DNA of 64,000 nt from Datnioides undecimradiatus (lineage: Eukaryota > Chordata > Actinopteri > Lobotiformes > Datnioididae): positions 1,612,001 to 1,676,000 of the forward strand of contig WARS01000012.1 of the NCBI GenBank assembly GCA_008933995.1. The letters are read 5' to 3'. Shown here in pieces: positions 54,801 to 64,000 of this stretch. A program made the translations under genes and the position numbers. The first letter of the stretch is position 1, and each line of letters starts with the position of its first letter. The notes beneath the pieces were generated by a model. That model had not been told where the DNA came from and ran no database searches. It saw nothing but the letters and a program-made list of their open reading frames with translations.

Positions 54801-57800
54801 ATACCCTTTTTAAAAATATGCTTTTTAATGCTAGACCTCTTGCTCCGATATGGTGATTCAACAAGTTAAAAAAAAAATGAATCAAGTGACTTAACAGTAC
54901 TCTTGCCTCAGTAGAAATACATCCGTAGCCAAAGTTATTTTTCATTACAATCATTCATTTATTTTAAATTCAGGATCATAAAGTAAGGTATATAAACTGT
55001 GGTGAATGTTAGCGCTGAATGTGTCAAGTGTGTTTTCACAGTTTAGCGACAACAGCCTGCCTTACATCTCCACTGTGGTGGCTCACGAGATGGGCCACAA
55101 CCTGGGCATGAATCACGACGATAACCGATGCAGTTGTAACGGCAGCTGCATCATGTCAGCCGGTGCTAGGTAACGTTTCCTCTGAAAATACTTCTTAACA
55201 GTAGTTGAAATCCTACAGTATGCACATAAGTACATAATATATTCCGGGCCTTTCACAACAGCAGTACAATTGATGTGAATTTGACAGTTCTGCAGTCAAA
55301 GATTGTTCTAATAATGTGAGGCCTGTTGAAATGGATTTTTCCATTAATGGTTTATTTTGTCATTCTGCAGTGGTTCCACCTCTTTCAGCACCTGCAGTGC
55401 AAAAGACTTTGAGAACCTGGTGATCCGTGGAGGAGGTGTGTGTCTGAGGAACCAGCCTATGGCATCAGCTGTGGTCAGTGTCACTGAATGTGGCAATGGC
55501 CGACTGGAAGAGGGAGAGCAGTGTGACTGTGGCAAACCAGAGGTAGAGTCAAAGCACCTGTCAGTTGAACCCCAACACAGACATATGTTGCTGTCAGCTC
55601 TACAGGCTGGAGTGCCCGCACATCATATAGAAACCTCATAAATCTTAGATTAAAAATATCCTGGTAGTGTTGCATTTTGTACTTCTTTGGTCTTTTCAGC
55701 GTGGTGGTTAGCATAGCCTTTCTGTTTCATTTCATGCAGGAATGCAACAATAAGTGCTGCGATGCTGCCACCTGCAAATTCACACGTGGGTCTGCCTGTG
55801 CTCAGGGGGGATGCTGCAACAACTGTCAGGTCAGCATGGCGGCATTATGTTGTTGAGTTGTGGCGCTAAATTTTACAATGGGGAAATCAAAAAGTAAGTA
55901 TTTTCACTCACACTTCTTTAGATCAAAGTCTCTGGAACACCATGCAGAGGGTCTGTCAACACGTGTGATCTTCCTGAATACTGTGATGGCAAGCGTGCGT
56001 TCTGTCCCAGTGACTTCTATGTCATGGATGGTCTGCCCTGTCAAGATGCATACTGCTATGAGGGCCGATGCCAGACATATGATTTTCAGTGCAAGCATCT
56101 CTTTGCACCAGGTACATTTAATAATACTTAATACAAAGACTTCCGCAGCTAATTGATCTTCTGAAATGTTTCTGTTGGTTTGTGTGACATCCTAACCATG
56201 GATAATCCAATCAATAATTCATTGGCTAGGTCTGGCAGGCGGTGATGGTCACCTTGCTAGATACTGGTTTACCTAATTTTAGATATTGTGTCTTTTTTTG
56301 GGCAGATCCTGCAAAAAAGGCAGACGATATCTGCTTTAAGTATGCTAACACAAGGGGAAACTTATTTGGAAACTGTGGTATCAACAGCCAGGGAGACTTC
56401 CTCAAATGTAGCGTGGAGTAAGTACTTCTTTTTTTTTTTTTTTTACCCAAGATCCAAGATCCTCTGTCTGGGTGAGGAACTTTGTATTATCACAGTTGTA
56501 GAATGCCTTCCAATTTAATATACATAGGGTGGTAATTTTAAACATTAAAAGATGTGGTGCAAGTTTATTTTGTTGGTTAAAGGATGGATAAACTTTTATT
56601 CCTCTGTCACTGAACTTATTAACAACTGTGGGAACTGACTGTTTCGTCCTGAACCTGCAGAGATTCCATGTGTGGAAAGGTGCAGTGCACCAACGTGGAC
56701 CTCAGCACCATCCCATCTGGTGCCCAAGTCAGCATCCAAATAGTTGAGGGGTCAACTTGCGTGAATGCTGACTTCAATCTTGGCACAGACGTGTTAGATC
56801 CTGCCTATGTTAATCCTGGCAGCCCTTGTGCAGAAGGAAAGGTAAGCAGATTATATCTATCTAACTATTTTAAGAAAAGAAGGACCATGACCACGTACTA
56901 ACATGATTCAACTTGTTCCAGGACAGTACTGTCATTGTTAAAGTGGAAATGATGACTCATGATGACTCTTTTTGATAGCATCTGTAAGTTATAAATAGGT
57001 TGTCTCTCGCAGACTTGCCTTGACTTTAAGTGCGTGAACGCCTCTGCTCTGCGGGGCGGCTTAGACTGTGATGCCCAGACCACCTGCAACAGCCGGGGGG
57101 TAAGACAGCATTTTTTAAAACTTCCACAGTTACCAGTTAATAATGACTAGCCTGACATTAATGGAATAATGGTTCTTTCAGGTATGTAATAACCAAAATC
57201 ACTGCCACTGTCAGAATGGATGGGCACCGCCCTACTGTGACAAGGCAGGGCGAGGTGGAAGTATAGACAGTGGTCCTGCTCAGATAGGTGGGTTTCTATT
57301 GATTTTTTTTTTTTTTACTCAAGGTAAGAGAGGTAGATCACATTTCAAAGACAATTCAAAATACTTACAGAAAAAAATACATTAAAGGTAAAACCATTTA
57401 CAATCAAAGTAGTTTAAAAAAGTATAGACAATTTTAAAGAAAGTGAAAATATAATATAGATAATATAATATAGAAATGGTAAGCTGTTTCAGTGCAGAAG
57501 AGTTTGCACACAGAAAGTTAAATGCTCTGTGCTATCTACAGTTCACCTAATGCCACACGCACAAGCACCATCTGGAAATCAAGAATGAAGTACGCTAAAG
57601 GCTCTGTAATGTAATACAAGTAGCCCTATACAAGGTCTTCATATTACTCATGAATTAATCATTCTGGCATCCACTGTCACGGTGGCGGTGGTTCTGCGTT
57701 TCATCTGTTGCTGCAGATGTAAATGTGTTTTACTCTCAAATCATTTTAATAAAACAGAAAAAAGTAAATTATTGCAACTGTAGTGTGACTGTTTAGTGTA

Positions 57801-58616
57801 ACCAAAACAGTTTAATATACTGAAATGTTTCTGTTTCACGCACTGTGTTTTCTACTTCAGACTACTCCCTCAGGGACGGCCTGTTGATCTTCTTTCTGTT
57901 GGTGGTTCCTGTTCTGGTCCTTGTTGTTCTGGTGCTGCTCTACATCTTCAGGAGGGACACCCTGGACCCGTGCCTTAAAGGAAGCCTCGCCACCCGTCTC
58001 AAGTAAATGTCAAGTCACATTAAGAATGTACAGATGGGTATTTTAATGGCAGCAGTTATAATGTTTTATATTTTCATGAAAAAGTTGAAAAGGTCGTTGC
58101 ATTCACAGGTCACGTAATACTCAAAATACAAATGGACAGTCAAACGGAAATGTTCAGACAAGTGCCACGACCCAGCTTCCAGCACAGGCTCCCCCTGAAC
58201 GGGTAAATATTTAGTTTCTTCTAACAATCATCACTGCAGGGAAGGCAGTTTGATGTTGACTTTGCAGTGGCAAAATCAATAAAAAAACAGGATTATTAAT
58301 ATTTGTTTTCTTGTAATTCCAGCCTCAGTATCCACCAGCTACCTCAGCCCCAATTTCTGGGTAAGAACCAGTTGAGCTTTTTTTTTTTATATTGCTTTTT
58401 CTATAGCGACGACAAATACATATGGAAATTAAAGTTCTTAATACACAAGTGAACTTGTGTACAACTGATTTGACTGAATTTCTATCTGTCAGTTTCAGGT
58501 ATGGGGAACTGGATTATTGGAACGCAGAAGTAAGCGCTACCCCTGCACAACCACCAGCTCCTGCGCAGGGCCCTGGAGTGCCCAGACCAATCCCGCCCAG
58601 GCGGCCATCAAAATGA
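51835..58616 (+). CDS. ADAM9-clade membrane metalloprotease, 22 exons
   Basis: Exons: 51835-51901, 52093-52193, 52286-52362, 52449-52527, 52608-52684, 53232-53439, 53556-53618, 53795-53866, 53979-54148, 54289-54379, 55042-55169, 55371-55542, 55740-55829, 55922-56111, 56306-56417, 56661-56841, 57013-57099, 57182-57287, 57861-58002, 58109-58202, 58323-58360, 58493-58616. They join to 822 residues. Order: signal peptide (1-20), prodomain with cysteine-switch Cys176 (VTCGVV), furin site RRKR (203-206), zinc protease with [11 protein letters not shown] (350-360) and Met-turn CIM (371-373), disintegrin and cysteine-rich regions, EGF-like module (657-674), membrane segment (about 698-720), and a proline-rich tail ending [10 protein letters not shown], an SH3-ligand type. 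The active site is intact, so it is probably an active sheddase. Closest to ADAM9 by recalled sequence; it could be the teleost adam9b copy. Confidence 0.92.
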
Positions 58617-59402
58617 TCCTTTTTTATTTCACTAAATATGTGTTATGTGTATAAAGTTTTTACAGCTCTACACTGAATGAACAGACAACACTGTGACAAT
58701 AGTAGACTCTAGCACTTTTTGAAGGTCAGTTGTATTGACTTAGTAGTGAATGAGGCTGGTCAACATGTAAATAATTGAAATATGTGTGTTTTATTAGATT
58801 TCTGTTTATTATTAAAAAAAACATGTGCACATTAAAAAAAACTTTCACGTTATGCTATTGAATAATTGTCAAAGTATTAAAAATCATTTTGTGAAGTTTA
58901 ATTCATTATTGTAATAAAAAAAGTATCAGACAATAGATTTCAAGCTTTATTCATATATATATATATTTTTAAACTATATCAACAGTTAACGTAATACAAT
59001 ACTGTAGTATCAGGGTTTGGACTTGTTTGTGTCACTCTTGGCATGTACTGATAATACTAGGCACAAACTGGGCATATGTATGTGTGTTTAGCTGTGGCTT
59101 TGCTTTATGCTTTGTCATTGAATTGTTCAAGGATCATGGGAGTTGCCCTGAGATGAGATGCTTTTCCTTGTTTTGACACCACTGGGCGTGCCACCGCTCT
59201 CCGCCAATAAATTATAAATTGCTTTAACGGCCATACAAGCTCCTAAGCCTAGAAACAACACAAAAGGCCCTGTATCTGACAGTCATCAAACCATTGTTGC
59301 CAAGTGGTTTCCCTGTGAGTCTTAAAAGTAATCAGAGGCTATTTATGAGTCCTCAGTCTCCGTCTGGTATGTCACCGGACTTTTGTTTTGAAAGGACAAA
59401 CG
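58617..59402 (+). other. adam9-like 3' UTR and intergenic sequence
   Basis: The best poly(A) signal is AATAAA at 58913-58918, about 300 bases after the stop. The rest up to the pstk promoter has a short TA repeat near 58955 and nothing I can annotate. Confidence 0.55.
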
Positions 59403-59452
59403 CCGGAAATTACGTGTTTTATTTACGTTTTGATGCAGCAGGCTGCGGAAGT
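59403..59452 (+). promoter_or_regulatory. pstk: pstk promoter with two ETS-type sites
   Basis: CCGGAAAT at 59403-59410 and GCGGAAGT at 59445-59452 fit the ETS/GABP core and sit 80-125 bases before the pstk start codon. No TATA box is seen at a fitting distance, as is usual for housekeeping genes. Confidence 0.5.
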
Positions 59453-59528
59453 TAGCTGTCACTTGCAACCATCCATGGATATAGCACATTGGTTAAACCC
59501 AGGGTTTAAAGCGTCTCTCTGGTAGCGC

Positions 59529-61318
59529 ATGGCGGCAGAGGCAGCGCCAGCTGTCGGCCGGGCTCCGGCCTGTCTGTGCGTCCTCTGCGGGCTTCCTGCT
59601 GCCGGGAAGTCGACGCTGGCCCTCCAGGTCCTCAGAACCGCTGCAGAGCGCGGATGGAGAGCCAGCGTAGTGCCGTATGACGACCTGATCCCCGAGGATG
59701 CTTTTCAAACCACAGTGGCGGATGATGGTGCCAAAGTGCAAGAAATGGTAATGACGTTTTAGCTATATTGGCAAATTTATATTGCAAGTCAATTTAAGTT
59801 TCTATTGTATGTGTCTATATTTATATCCACTGTACTATTGAAGCACGCGTCTTTATTTCTCTCTCTATAGCCCACTCAATGGAAGTTACACAGACAGGCA
59901 GTTTTGCAGTGCATTGAGCGGTTTTTGGAGAAATCTCAAGTTCAGGCCGAGCTACCGAGCAGCTGTCAGATCAACAAGGCTGCATGGGAACGGTGCATTC
60001 AGGCTCTGCTGCAGCCTGAAGCTCTGGATCGCTCTCAGGCTGAACGGCCACCACTTCTCTTCCTACTGGACGACAACTTCTACTATCCAAGCATGAGATA
60101 CGAAGTTCACCAACTTGCAAGAAAGTGTAAGCGCAGCGTAGGCCACAAACCTGTGGGTTAATGAAGAAGTTTTGCATGTTTAAGCTATTTAACAGTTGCC
60201 TGATTAGTGTTTCAAAACACTGTAAGCTTTGGTCATAAATCTTGAAAGATCTTTAAATCTTGAAATCTACTCTGAGGAATTATTGTTTCTGAGCAAATTT
60301 CAAGATTGGGATAAAACATGGAAAACCACTTTTTTTACACCTTTCAAATAGTAGACCTGGTTGTATTAATTAGTGTGTTTTTGTTTTTAGATTCCCTGGG
60401 GTTCTGCCAGGTGTATCTGCACTGTGACTTGGAGTCCTGCATCAGCAGAAACCAGCACAGGCCTGCACCCATTCCCACTGAGGTGATACTGGAGATGGTG
60501 AAGCGTTTGGAGTCTCCAAATCCACAGAAGAACCCATGGGAGACAAACAGCATTTCACTCACCACCACAGGCAATTTGTCCAAATTTGACATGTAAGAAT
60601 AAGTATTCAACGAAACTTATGTGCATTCAGTGAAGTGGAATATGAAGTATTAATGAAGTATTCACTTGTTTGTCTTCCTGTGTGGCTTCTCCTCAGCCAG
60701 AGGGTGATGGACTTGATCTCCTCTGCACTGAGCAACCCGCTGAGCCCAGTTGAGGACAACACTGAACAAATGGTATGTCACCATAGCCCCCATTAAATCT
60801 GTTTTTTATTAATATTATTATTTTTTTGTTTTTTTTCAAATTGTGCATTTTAATTATGCAATTGCAGAAGTGAGGAATTTATTTGTGTTATTGTCTCTTG
60901 TTGTTGCAGGAGGCCGACCGCCTGAAATGTGCCACCAGTGTTGTTCACCAGGCTGACCAGGCCTGTCGACGGCTCATCTCTGAGGCGATGAAGACTGCCA
61001 AAGGTCAGTCCTTAGCCTTATTAACACGGCACATTAACCTTTTGGTCAGTTTGTCATTTGCAGCCCCACCATACTGATTCTTTTGTCACCTTCACTTCAG
61101 AAAACCAGATACCTCCTGAGCACATGAGGTGTTTGTCTGCCCGGCTGAATGAATCCAAAGCAACATTCCTTCACACCCTGCGGAGACGGCTGCTTCAGGA
61201 AGCGCCTTTCGGTCAAGAGGAGGACATCGATGTAGAACGTGTGGTGAAAAGAGCCGTGGACGTTTTTGATCATGAGAGGACGGAAATCCTGTGGAAAATC
61301 AGGAATGAATATCAATGA
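59529..61318 (+). CDS. pstk: O-phosphoseryl-tRNA(Sec) kinase, 6 exons
   Basis: The kinase phosphorylates the serine on Ser-tRNA(Sec). The product is then converted to Sec-tRNA(Sec) by SepSecS, so the gene is needed for selenoprotein synthesis. Exons: 59529-59747, 59871-60126, 60391-60592, 60697-60772, 60910-61003, 61101-61318. They join in frame to 354 residues, against about 348 in human. The P-loop GLPAAGKST (21-29) binds ATP. LDDNFYYPSMRYEV (from residue 139) and the following ARKYSLGFCQ block match the mammalian protein almost exactly. The start ATG is the first in the leader and gives the usual short N-terminus before the P-loop. Confidence 0.96.
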
Positions 61319-61436
61319 CTTGAATTTAACAAAGGATAAATAATGAAATCAATTCAGACCTCCTTCATTTTTTAAACCCTTGTGGCCCAAAGTCCAGGAA
61401 AGAATATGTATGTGCATATAATTGTAACGAGTAAGC

Positions 61437-61442
61437 AATAAA
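61437..61442 (+). terminator. pstk: pstk poly(A) signal
   Basis: AATAAA lies about 120 bases after the pstk stop codon. It is 41 bases from the opposing ikzf5 signal, so the two transcripts end almost at the same place. Confidence 0.7.
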
Positions 61443-61483
61443 CTGAAAGAAATATTTTTATAAAAGCCAAACGTTCCTGAAAG

Positions 61484-61489
61484 TTTATT
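61484..61489 (-). terminator. ikzf5: ikzf5 poly(A) signal
   Basis: TTTATT on the plus strand is AATAAA on the minus strand. It would give ikzf5 a 3' UTR of about 1.35 kb. No nearer strong signal with fitting context was noted, but alternative ends are possible. Confidence 0.5.
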
Positions 61490-62835
61490 AAAACTCAACA
61501 TACAGTGATACACTAATGCTCATCTACATGGTCTCAGCTTGCTCACATTCTGCCCATAATAGGATAGTCTCATACAACCATGTTAGACAAAAGGCTGTAC
61601 TATCGACCAATCTTTACACAAACCGCTACAGTACGAAAACGATGTGGCTACAGTGAAATTCGATGAACAGCACCACAGAACTACTCACAACAGTGTATTT
61701 ATATTCATAGAAAAATGTTTTACAGGTATCAGTAACAAAAAAGAATGAAAAACAAATGTTGAAATCCATCTTAAATATTATTGTTTCATTTGTTTGTCAC
61801 CCTCTGCAGTCTATGGAGTGAGGTATAAATAAATATCATAATAAAACATCAAGCAGAGTTATGATGAGTCTCACTGGACAAAAACAGGTTTTAAACAGAA
61901 AATAAGCCAATTAGGCTGTCAGTCTGCAAACGTCACACTTCAGTTTCTCACAGTGGGTCAATGCGTCTAGTGGATTTGACTAAGAGGGAAACAGTGTATA
62001 TTCAGACTGACGATCAACAGTTGGTGGACTAAGTTACAGTTTCAACAGCCACACAATGAATACTGAGCAGATGAAGCTCATAACGTTCTCTGTTAAATAC
62101 TGTTAATGGGCTTTTTATTTGAAATGTCTCGTATGGAGAGCTGCCTGTGTAGTAGTGATTTACTAAATCCTGGTGACGACGCTGCCCCGCCTCCTCTCCA
62201 CGTTAGCAGATGGAGCATGAGCCAAAAAGAATCTAAGTACATGAACAAAGAAATTATCAGCACATTGGTGTATGTGTAAGTTATAATCAGATATTTGATG
62301 CTATAACAAGGAGTGCGACATCATGATTGACAGCTCATGTGACAGCTGAGTCGGTCGGGTGTATGGGCGGGCGCTCAATACGTCGTCTCCAATCCTTGAT
62401 CACTACTGCATGGACTCTGGGTCCAAATGACTTCATCGTATGATGGCAGTGCCCATATTCTCAATATTTTGGCTCCATTATTGTCCAGTGGGAGGAAGTG
62501 GAGATGTGTTGACCAGCTTTACATGCAGTCTGTGGACACGATGTCCTTACTAATACTGAGTGAATGAGTTGATCAGCTACAGAGCTGTAACATTGCAAGA
62601 TGATCTGGTTTTGTCCCCCTTCTGTATGAATCAATGCAAAACTGATATGAAAAGGCTCAACATTGGGAGCTGTGAAAGACCGTGGGAAGGTAACAATTTA
62701 GTGCAGTTAGAGAGTATAAAATAAGGAATAGTAAACTGTACATAACAAATCTGTGTCATGTTTAGATGCTGTACAAGCAATGGAAATTGAAAACACCAGG
62801 ATCTAAGACTCCTTATGCATCTGTGTTGCAACAAA
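61490..62835 (-). other. ikzf5: Probable ikzf5 3' UTR
   Basis: No protein-coding signal on either strand. The interval runs from the ikzf5 stop codon to the last AATAAA on the minus strand before pstk. A long 3' UTR is usual for transcription factor genes. Confidence 0.5.
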
Positions 62836-63758
62836 TCACTTTTTATGCTGTCCACGGGCAAAATGGCATGCAAAGTCGTATTTGTCCACGCACATATGAC
62901 CACAGATGTTGCACTGGAATGGATGTTCGTAGCCATGGCAGCCCATGTGAATGGTGTAGAGGATATTATCCAGAAACTGAACATCACAATGATGGCATTT
63001 ATGTAAGAGCTGTTGGTCCGGTGTGGCCAGGGCAGGGGCCGGTGTGCTGGGTTGGCTGTTGCCAACACTTGCAGTAAGAGTGTTGCTCTCAAAGCTGAGG
63101 CCGGGCACAGGACTGGATCTCCCTTGGCATGAGGTAGGAGACTCTTTAGGTGGTGAAGTCTGTACTCCATTTGAACACACCGCAATGTGTTCACTAGAGA
63201 CCTGCTGTATGAGGATGGGCTTCTCGTCTGTTAAAGACTCTCTGTCTGGGGATGCAGGGGTCTGAGAGTCAGGGTGAAGGTCGGCTAACTGACCGGCAAG
63301 TGTAGAGAGCTGGTCCAGTGGGTTATTAAAAGTCAAACCATTAGCACCTCTGTTGCGACTGTCATTCTCATCTACCTTGGGAAGGTTCTTGTACTCACTA
63401 CTGTTCAAATGGTGGTGGATCTTGTGAGACAAGTCATTCAGATAGTCCGACTTTGGCAATCCCATGGAGGGAGGGTTGAAGTTAATGAGCAGTCGCCTGC
63501 CATAGCCCAGCGAGCTCGTCCTCTTCTGCAGGGAGCTCAGCATTCTCTTGCTGGAGAAAGGAGAGCGGACAACCCTCGTGGGCAGGAGCTTGTGGCGACG
63601 GCGCCGGTGGTGCGACAGGTTGCTACGGTCGCTACAGCGGAAGGTGCAGAGGTCACACTTGTACGGCTTCTCCCCCGTGTGCGAGCGCATGTGGGCTTCC
63701 AAGTGGCGTTCGTATGCTGAAGCAAACGGGCACAGCTGGCAGCGGTGAGGCTTTTCTC
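62836..63758 (-). CDS. ikzf5: Ikaros family zinc finger 5 (Pegasus), last coding exon (partial gene)
   Basis: This exon encodes the last 306 residues or so of a C2H2 zinc-finger transcription repressor (the human protein has about 419). It starts in the linker GEKPHRC after an acceptor at 63759-63760. It holds two DNA-binding fingers (CQLC...HMRSH and CDLC...RRRRH), then LGYGRRLLINFNPPSM, NPLDQLSTLAGQL and GNSQPSTPAPAL as in the mammalian protein. At the end is the two-finger dimerisation module typical of the Ikaros family (CHHCDVQFLDNILYTIH and CNICGHMCVDKYDFACH). The stop follows RGQHKK. The upstream exons, with the start codon and the first finger, lie beyond the right edge. The gene is tail-to-tail with pstk, as in human 10q26. 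Confidence 0.95.
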
Positions 63759-64000
63759 CTGAGTGACAGTAACAAAGAAAACAAGTGCAGTCATAATATT
63801 GGTATTGCCATGCATGTTTTACTGTGAAAGAGTAAACAGTGTGTACAGAGTAGTATGTGTGCTGCACTGGTGAGAATACAAAGTGGAGCTATACATTATT
63901 CAAAATAGGGATAGCAAGAAGATCTTTCATCCTTGTCAGGTTGATGCAGGTCAACTTATAACTGTAAATCAAACTGGAACTGTAATTTTCATAAGATATT
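63759..64000 (-). other. ikzf5 intron, cut by the window edge
   Basis: Sequence upstream of the ikzf5 last exon with a normal acceptor (pyrimidine-rich, ending ACTCAG). No further exon is seen before the window ends. Confidence 0.6.

Noticed and set aside
51835-58616. Calling the ADAM gene adam8, since ADAM8 is on human 10q26 like PSTK
   Set aside because: The catalytic, cysteine-rich and EGF segments match ADAM9 ([28 protein letters not shown]) much better than ADAM8.
62766-63077. Plus-strand open frames opposite ikzf5
   Set aside because: They are shadows of the real minus-strand coding exon; the zinc-finger protein explains the open frame.

Overview
The window is vertebrate nuclear DNA from a ray-finned fish, probably a percomorph teleost. 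It has intron-rich genes with GT-AG splice sites, proteins close to vertebrate families, compact intergenic distances, and dispersed repeats I associate with percomorph genomes. I see no bacterial, viral or CRISPR-like content. The window holds six protein-coding genes. Their exon chains were rebuilt by hand from reading frame, splice sites and recalled family sequences, and every complete chain closes in frame.

Left part (about 2.3-19 kb, + strand): the cholinergic gene locus. slc18a3 (vesicular acetylcholine transporter) is a single-exon gene at 4086-5654. chat (choline acetyltransferase) follows on the same strand with 14 coding exons, 8017-17153. One enzyme makes acetylcholine and the other loads it into synaptic vesicles. 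Two REST/NRSF-type elements flank them: a near-perfect RE1 inside chat intron 1 (8157-8177) and a split RE1 with expanded spacing about 1.2 kb upstream of slc18a3 (2882-2910).

Middle (about 19-32.6 kb): roughly 13.6 kb with no gene I can support. It carries repeat relics and a strong CTCF-like motif inside one of them. Human OGDHL and C10orf53, which lie between CHAT and PARG, are absent here.

Right-middle (32.6-50.7 kb, - strand): parg, poly(ADP-ribose) glycohydrolase, 16 coding exons and 782 residues, with long introns.

Right (51.8-64 kb): a membrane ADAM metalloprotease of the ADAM9 clade (+, 22 exons, 822 residues) lies head-to-head with parg. pstk (+, 6 exons, 354 residues), a selenocysteine-pathway kinase, follows. 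The last exon of ikzf5 (-) is tail-to-tail with pstk. The pstk/ikzf5 pair matches human 10q26, while slc18a3/chat/parg matches human 10q11, so the window spans a junction of two human syntenic blocks with an adam9-like gene at the join.

I did not find an undescribed biological system. The most notable signals are the dual RE1 arrangement, two GC-AG introns, repeat-borne regulatory motifs, and the nearly abutting 3' ends of pstk and ikzf5.
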